The notes below the pieces were generated by a model that was given only the letters and a program-made list of their open reading frames with translations, had not been told where the DNA came from and ran no database searches. Shown one piece after another: positions 33,805-35,794 of a stretch of 35,794 nt of DNA (position 1 is its first letter; each line of letters opens with the position of its first letter). Origin of the DNA: Thermoproteota archaeon (GTDB taxonomy: Archaea; Thermoproteota; Thermoprotei_A; Sulfolobales; Desulfurococcaceae); assembly GCA_030550615.1 (NCBI GenBank), contig JAUQPA010000011.1:1-35794 (forward strand), read 5' to 3'. The position numbers and the translations under genes were made by a program.

Positions 33805-35643
33805 ATGAGAGGACGTGGAATGCGGATTTTAGCTATACATGCGAAAACGTTTTCCTACGATATCGTGAAACCGGCGATCGAAGAGCCCGAGAACATCAAT
33901 GACGATTTGAAAAAAGAATTTGAAAACGTCCTAGTTCTATTTACAACTATTGAAAACTCTGATGATGTTGACATCGTTAATAATGCTATCGTGGAAATAG
34001 ACAACTTAATTAAGCAAATTAAGCCAACTGAAGTTTTAATTTACCCATACGCTCATTTATCAACGGATCTAGCTTCACCTGTTAAAGCCGTGGAGATTTT
34101 GAATAAGCTCTATGATGTAGCGTCTAAATCTCTACAAGTACCTGTGTATAAAGCTCCATTCGGCTGGTATAAGTCGTTTAAGCTGGAGTGTTATGGTCAT
34201 CCATTAAGTGAATTGTCGAGAACAATAACTCGAGGAGCAGCTGCGCAACGAAAACCCATCGAGAAAAGATATTTCATTATGACCCAGGATGGAGCATTGG
34301 TTAAGCCAGAGGAATTTGATTACTCTAATTACCCAGATCTCAAGATCCTAGTAGATAAAGAGGTATACGGAAAAGAGCTTGAAGGTGGAGAAAACCGTGT
34401 TAATGACTATAGCGCAAAATTTGGTTTTGAATGGGAGCCGATGAGCGATCATGGCCACATGAGGTACAATCCCCCAGCAGTTGTACTTATGGATGCTGTA
34501 GCAAGGTATTCATGGCAAGTTGCAAAAAGCCTTGGAATACCTGTTTTTAGAGTTATGGGAACAAATATGTTTAATCTCAGGGCTAAACCAGTCTACGAAC
34601 ACGCTGTTCTCTTCGGGGATAGATTGTATGAGCTGGAAGTAGATAATGAAAAGTATGTTTTAAGATATGCAGCGTGTCATCAACAATTCGCTATGATAAA
34701 GGACTGGGTTATAAGCTATAAAGACCTCCCGTTTGGGGTATTTGAAGTAGCAGATAGTTATAGATTAGAGCAGAGGGGGGAACTCAATGTATTGTTTAGA
34801 ACAAGAAAATTCTACATGCCGGATTTACATATACTAACACGAGACCTAAGTGAAGCCGTTGAAGTAGCTAAGAAGGTGCAGGCAAAAATACACGAGGAAG
34901 CAGCTAAACTAGGTAGAAAATACATAGCATTATATAACGTAACAGAGGATTTCCTCCGTGAGAACAGAGATAAATTAATGGAATTCGTTAGAAACGAGAA
35001 TTCACCAGTATTAATAGCTGTTCTTCCGGCAGGAATATATTACTGGGTTATCAATGTAGAATATCACATTATCGATAACTTAAAGCGCCCTAGGGAAATC
35101 GCTACTTTCCAGATAGATATAGGTAACAGTAGGAGATTTGGTATAACTTACACAGATGAAAACGGCGAGAAGAAATACCCAATTATTATTCACACAGCTA
35201 TAATTGGTAGCATTGAGAGATACATATACATGGTGTTCGATACAGCAGCATTGATGGAGAAGCAAGGCAAAGTACCGTACATACCTACTTGGCTTGCACC
35301 AATACAGGTTAGAGTAATACCCGTGTCAAAGGAGTACTTAGACTACGCTACTAAAGTATACGAGGAGATAGCTAAACACGGAATTAGAGTCGACATGGAC
35401 GATCGCGACTTGTCCCTAGGAAAGAAAATACGTGAAGCAGCCATGAACTGGATTCCATACATAGTAGTTGTGGGGCAAAGAGAAGTTGAAACAAACACCA
35501 TAAATGTTAAAATAAGGATAAATAACGATCAAAGGGTAATGAAAACGGAAGATCTTGTCAAGCATATACTCGAAGAGATTAAAGGATATCCACAAGTAGA
35601 GTCAACGTTACCGGAAAGACTCAGTATAAGACCTGTGTTTTAG
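33805..35643 (+). CDS. thrS: Threonyl-tRNA synthetase, archaeal type with N-terminal editing domain
   Basis: ORF 612 aa; N-terminal archaeal editing domain (MRILAIHAKTFSYDI..., APFGWYKSFKLECYGHPLSELSR) plus class II catalytic core and anticodon-binding domain; ATG 33820 likely start. Confidence 0.93.
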   Translation: MRGRGMRILAIHAKTFSYDIVKPAIEEPENINDDLKKEFENVLVLFTTIENSDDVDIVNNAIVEIDNLIKQIKPTEVLIYPYAHLSTDLASPVKAVEILNKLYDVASKSLQVPVYKAPFGWYKSFKLECYGHPLSELSRTITRGAAAQRKPIEKRYFIMTQDGALVKPEEFDYSNYPDLKILVDKEVYGKELEGGENRVNDYSAKFGFEWEPMSDHGHMRYNPPAVVLMDAVARYSWQVAKSLGIPVFRVMGTNMFNLRAKPVYEHAVLFGDRLYELEVDNEKYVLRYAACHQQFAMIKDWVISYKDLPFGVFEVADSYRLEQRGELNVLFRTRKFYMPDLHILTRDLSEAVEVAKKVQAKIHEEAAKLGRKYIALYNVTEDFLRENRDKLMEFVRNENSPVLIAVLPAGIYYWVINVEYHIIDNLKRPREIATFQIDIGNSRRFGITYTDENGEKKYPIIIHTAIIGSIERYIYMVFDTAALMEKQGKVPYIPTWLAPIQVRVIPVSKEYLDYATKVYEEIAKHGIRVDMDDRDLSLGKKIREAAMNWIPYIVVVGQREVETNTINVKIRINNDQRVMKTEDLVKHILEEIKGYPQVESTLPERLSIRPVF

Positions 35644-35700
35644 ATCTCCAGGAGTCTAAAATACCGGTTGAATTACTTTAGAGCAATGTTTTAGATCTCC
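35636..35700. repeat. 14-nt direct repeat TGTTTTAGATCTCC (35636-35649 and 35687-35700) with an inverted repeat on the first copy
   Basis: Two identical copies 51 nt apart; TTTTAGAtCTCC-A-GGAGTCTAAAA at 35638-35661 overlaps thrS stop. Confidence 0.7.
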
Positions 35701-35728
35701 TAGTCACACGAGAAATGGTGATAAAAAC

Positions 35729-35794
35729 TTGCCGAAGAGCAGGGTAAAGTTTTTTGGAAGACACATAATGTTGAAAGGAGCTTACATCGAGAAG
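35729..35794 (+). CDS. 5' end of an unidentified gene, truncated by window
   Basis: TTG-start open frame MPKSRVKFFGRHIMLKGAYIEK with GGTGAT upstream. Confidence 0.35.
   Translation, partial: MPKSRVKFFGRHIMLKGAYIEK

Noticed and set aside
33805-35643. Split ThrRS (separate catalytic and editing genes, known in some crenarchaea)
   Set aside because: A single 612-aa ORF contains both the N-terminal editing domain and the catalytic/anticodon-binding regions.
1-35794. CRISPR arrays, transposases, integrases or prophage
   Set aside because: No regularly spaced repeats or recognisable mobile-element proteins were seen; gene content is core archaeal.

Overview
AT-rich archaeal window, most likely a Desulfurococcales-type crenarchaeon (Thermoproteota). 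Left third: the S10/spc ribosomal-protein cluster on the minus strand (L30 partial, S5, L18, L19e, L32e, L6, S8, S14, L5, S4e, L24, L14, S17, RNase P p29, L29, S3, L22, S19, L2, L23, L4, L3), followed by a COG2106-type SPOUT protein. Next to it is a four-gene minus-strand module: small two-TM pilin-like protein, large polytopic membrane protein, 54-aa membrane protein, HerA/VirB4-type ATPase. This resembles the crenarchaeal Ced DNA-import (T4SS-like) machinery. The rest contains a PAPS-reductase-family protein, an Lhr-like helicase, a second HerA-fold ATPase with a polytopic membrane N-terminus, a probable Rpo13 RNA polymerase subunit, a GC-rich structured ncRNA candidate, PCNA, the porGDAB operon, tRNA-Pro(CGG), a SWIM-domain protein, Elf1, GGGP synthase, MazG, Sec61-beta, DUF2208, a HIT protein, RadA and a full-length ThrRS. 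Three C/D box sRNA candidates lie in intergenic regions; two carry guides that match rRNA sequences I recognise (the 16S 530-loop and the conserved GAAACACGGACC of 23S/28S). The best leads are the Ced-like locus with a pilin-like motif shared by two of its membrane proteins, the GC-rich ncRNA island, the sRNA genes and the Rpo13 candidate. All family assignments are by eye; no searches were run.
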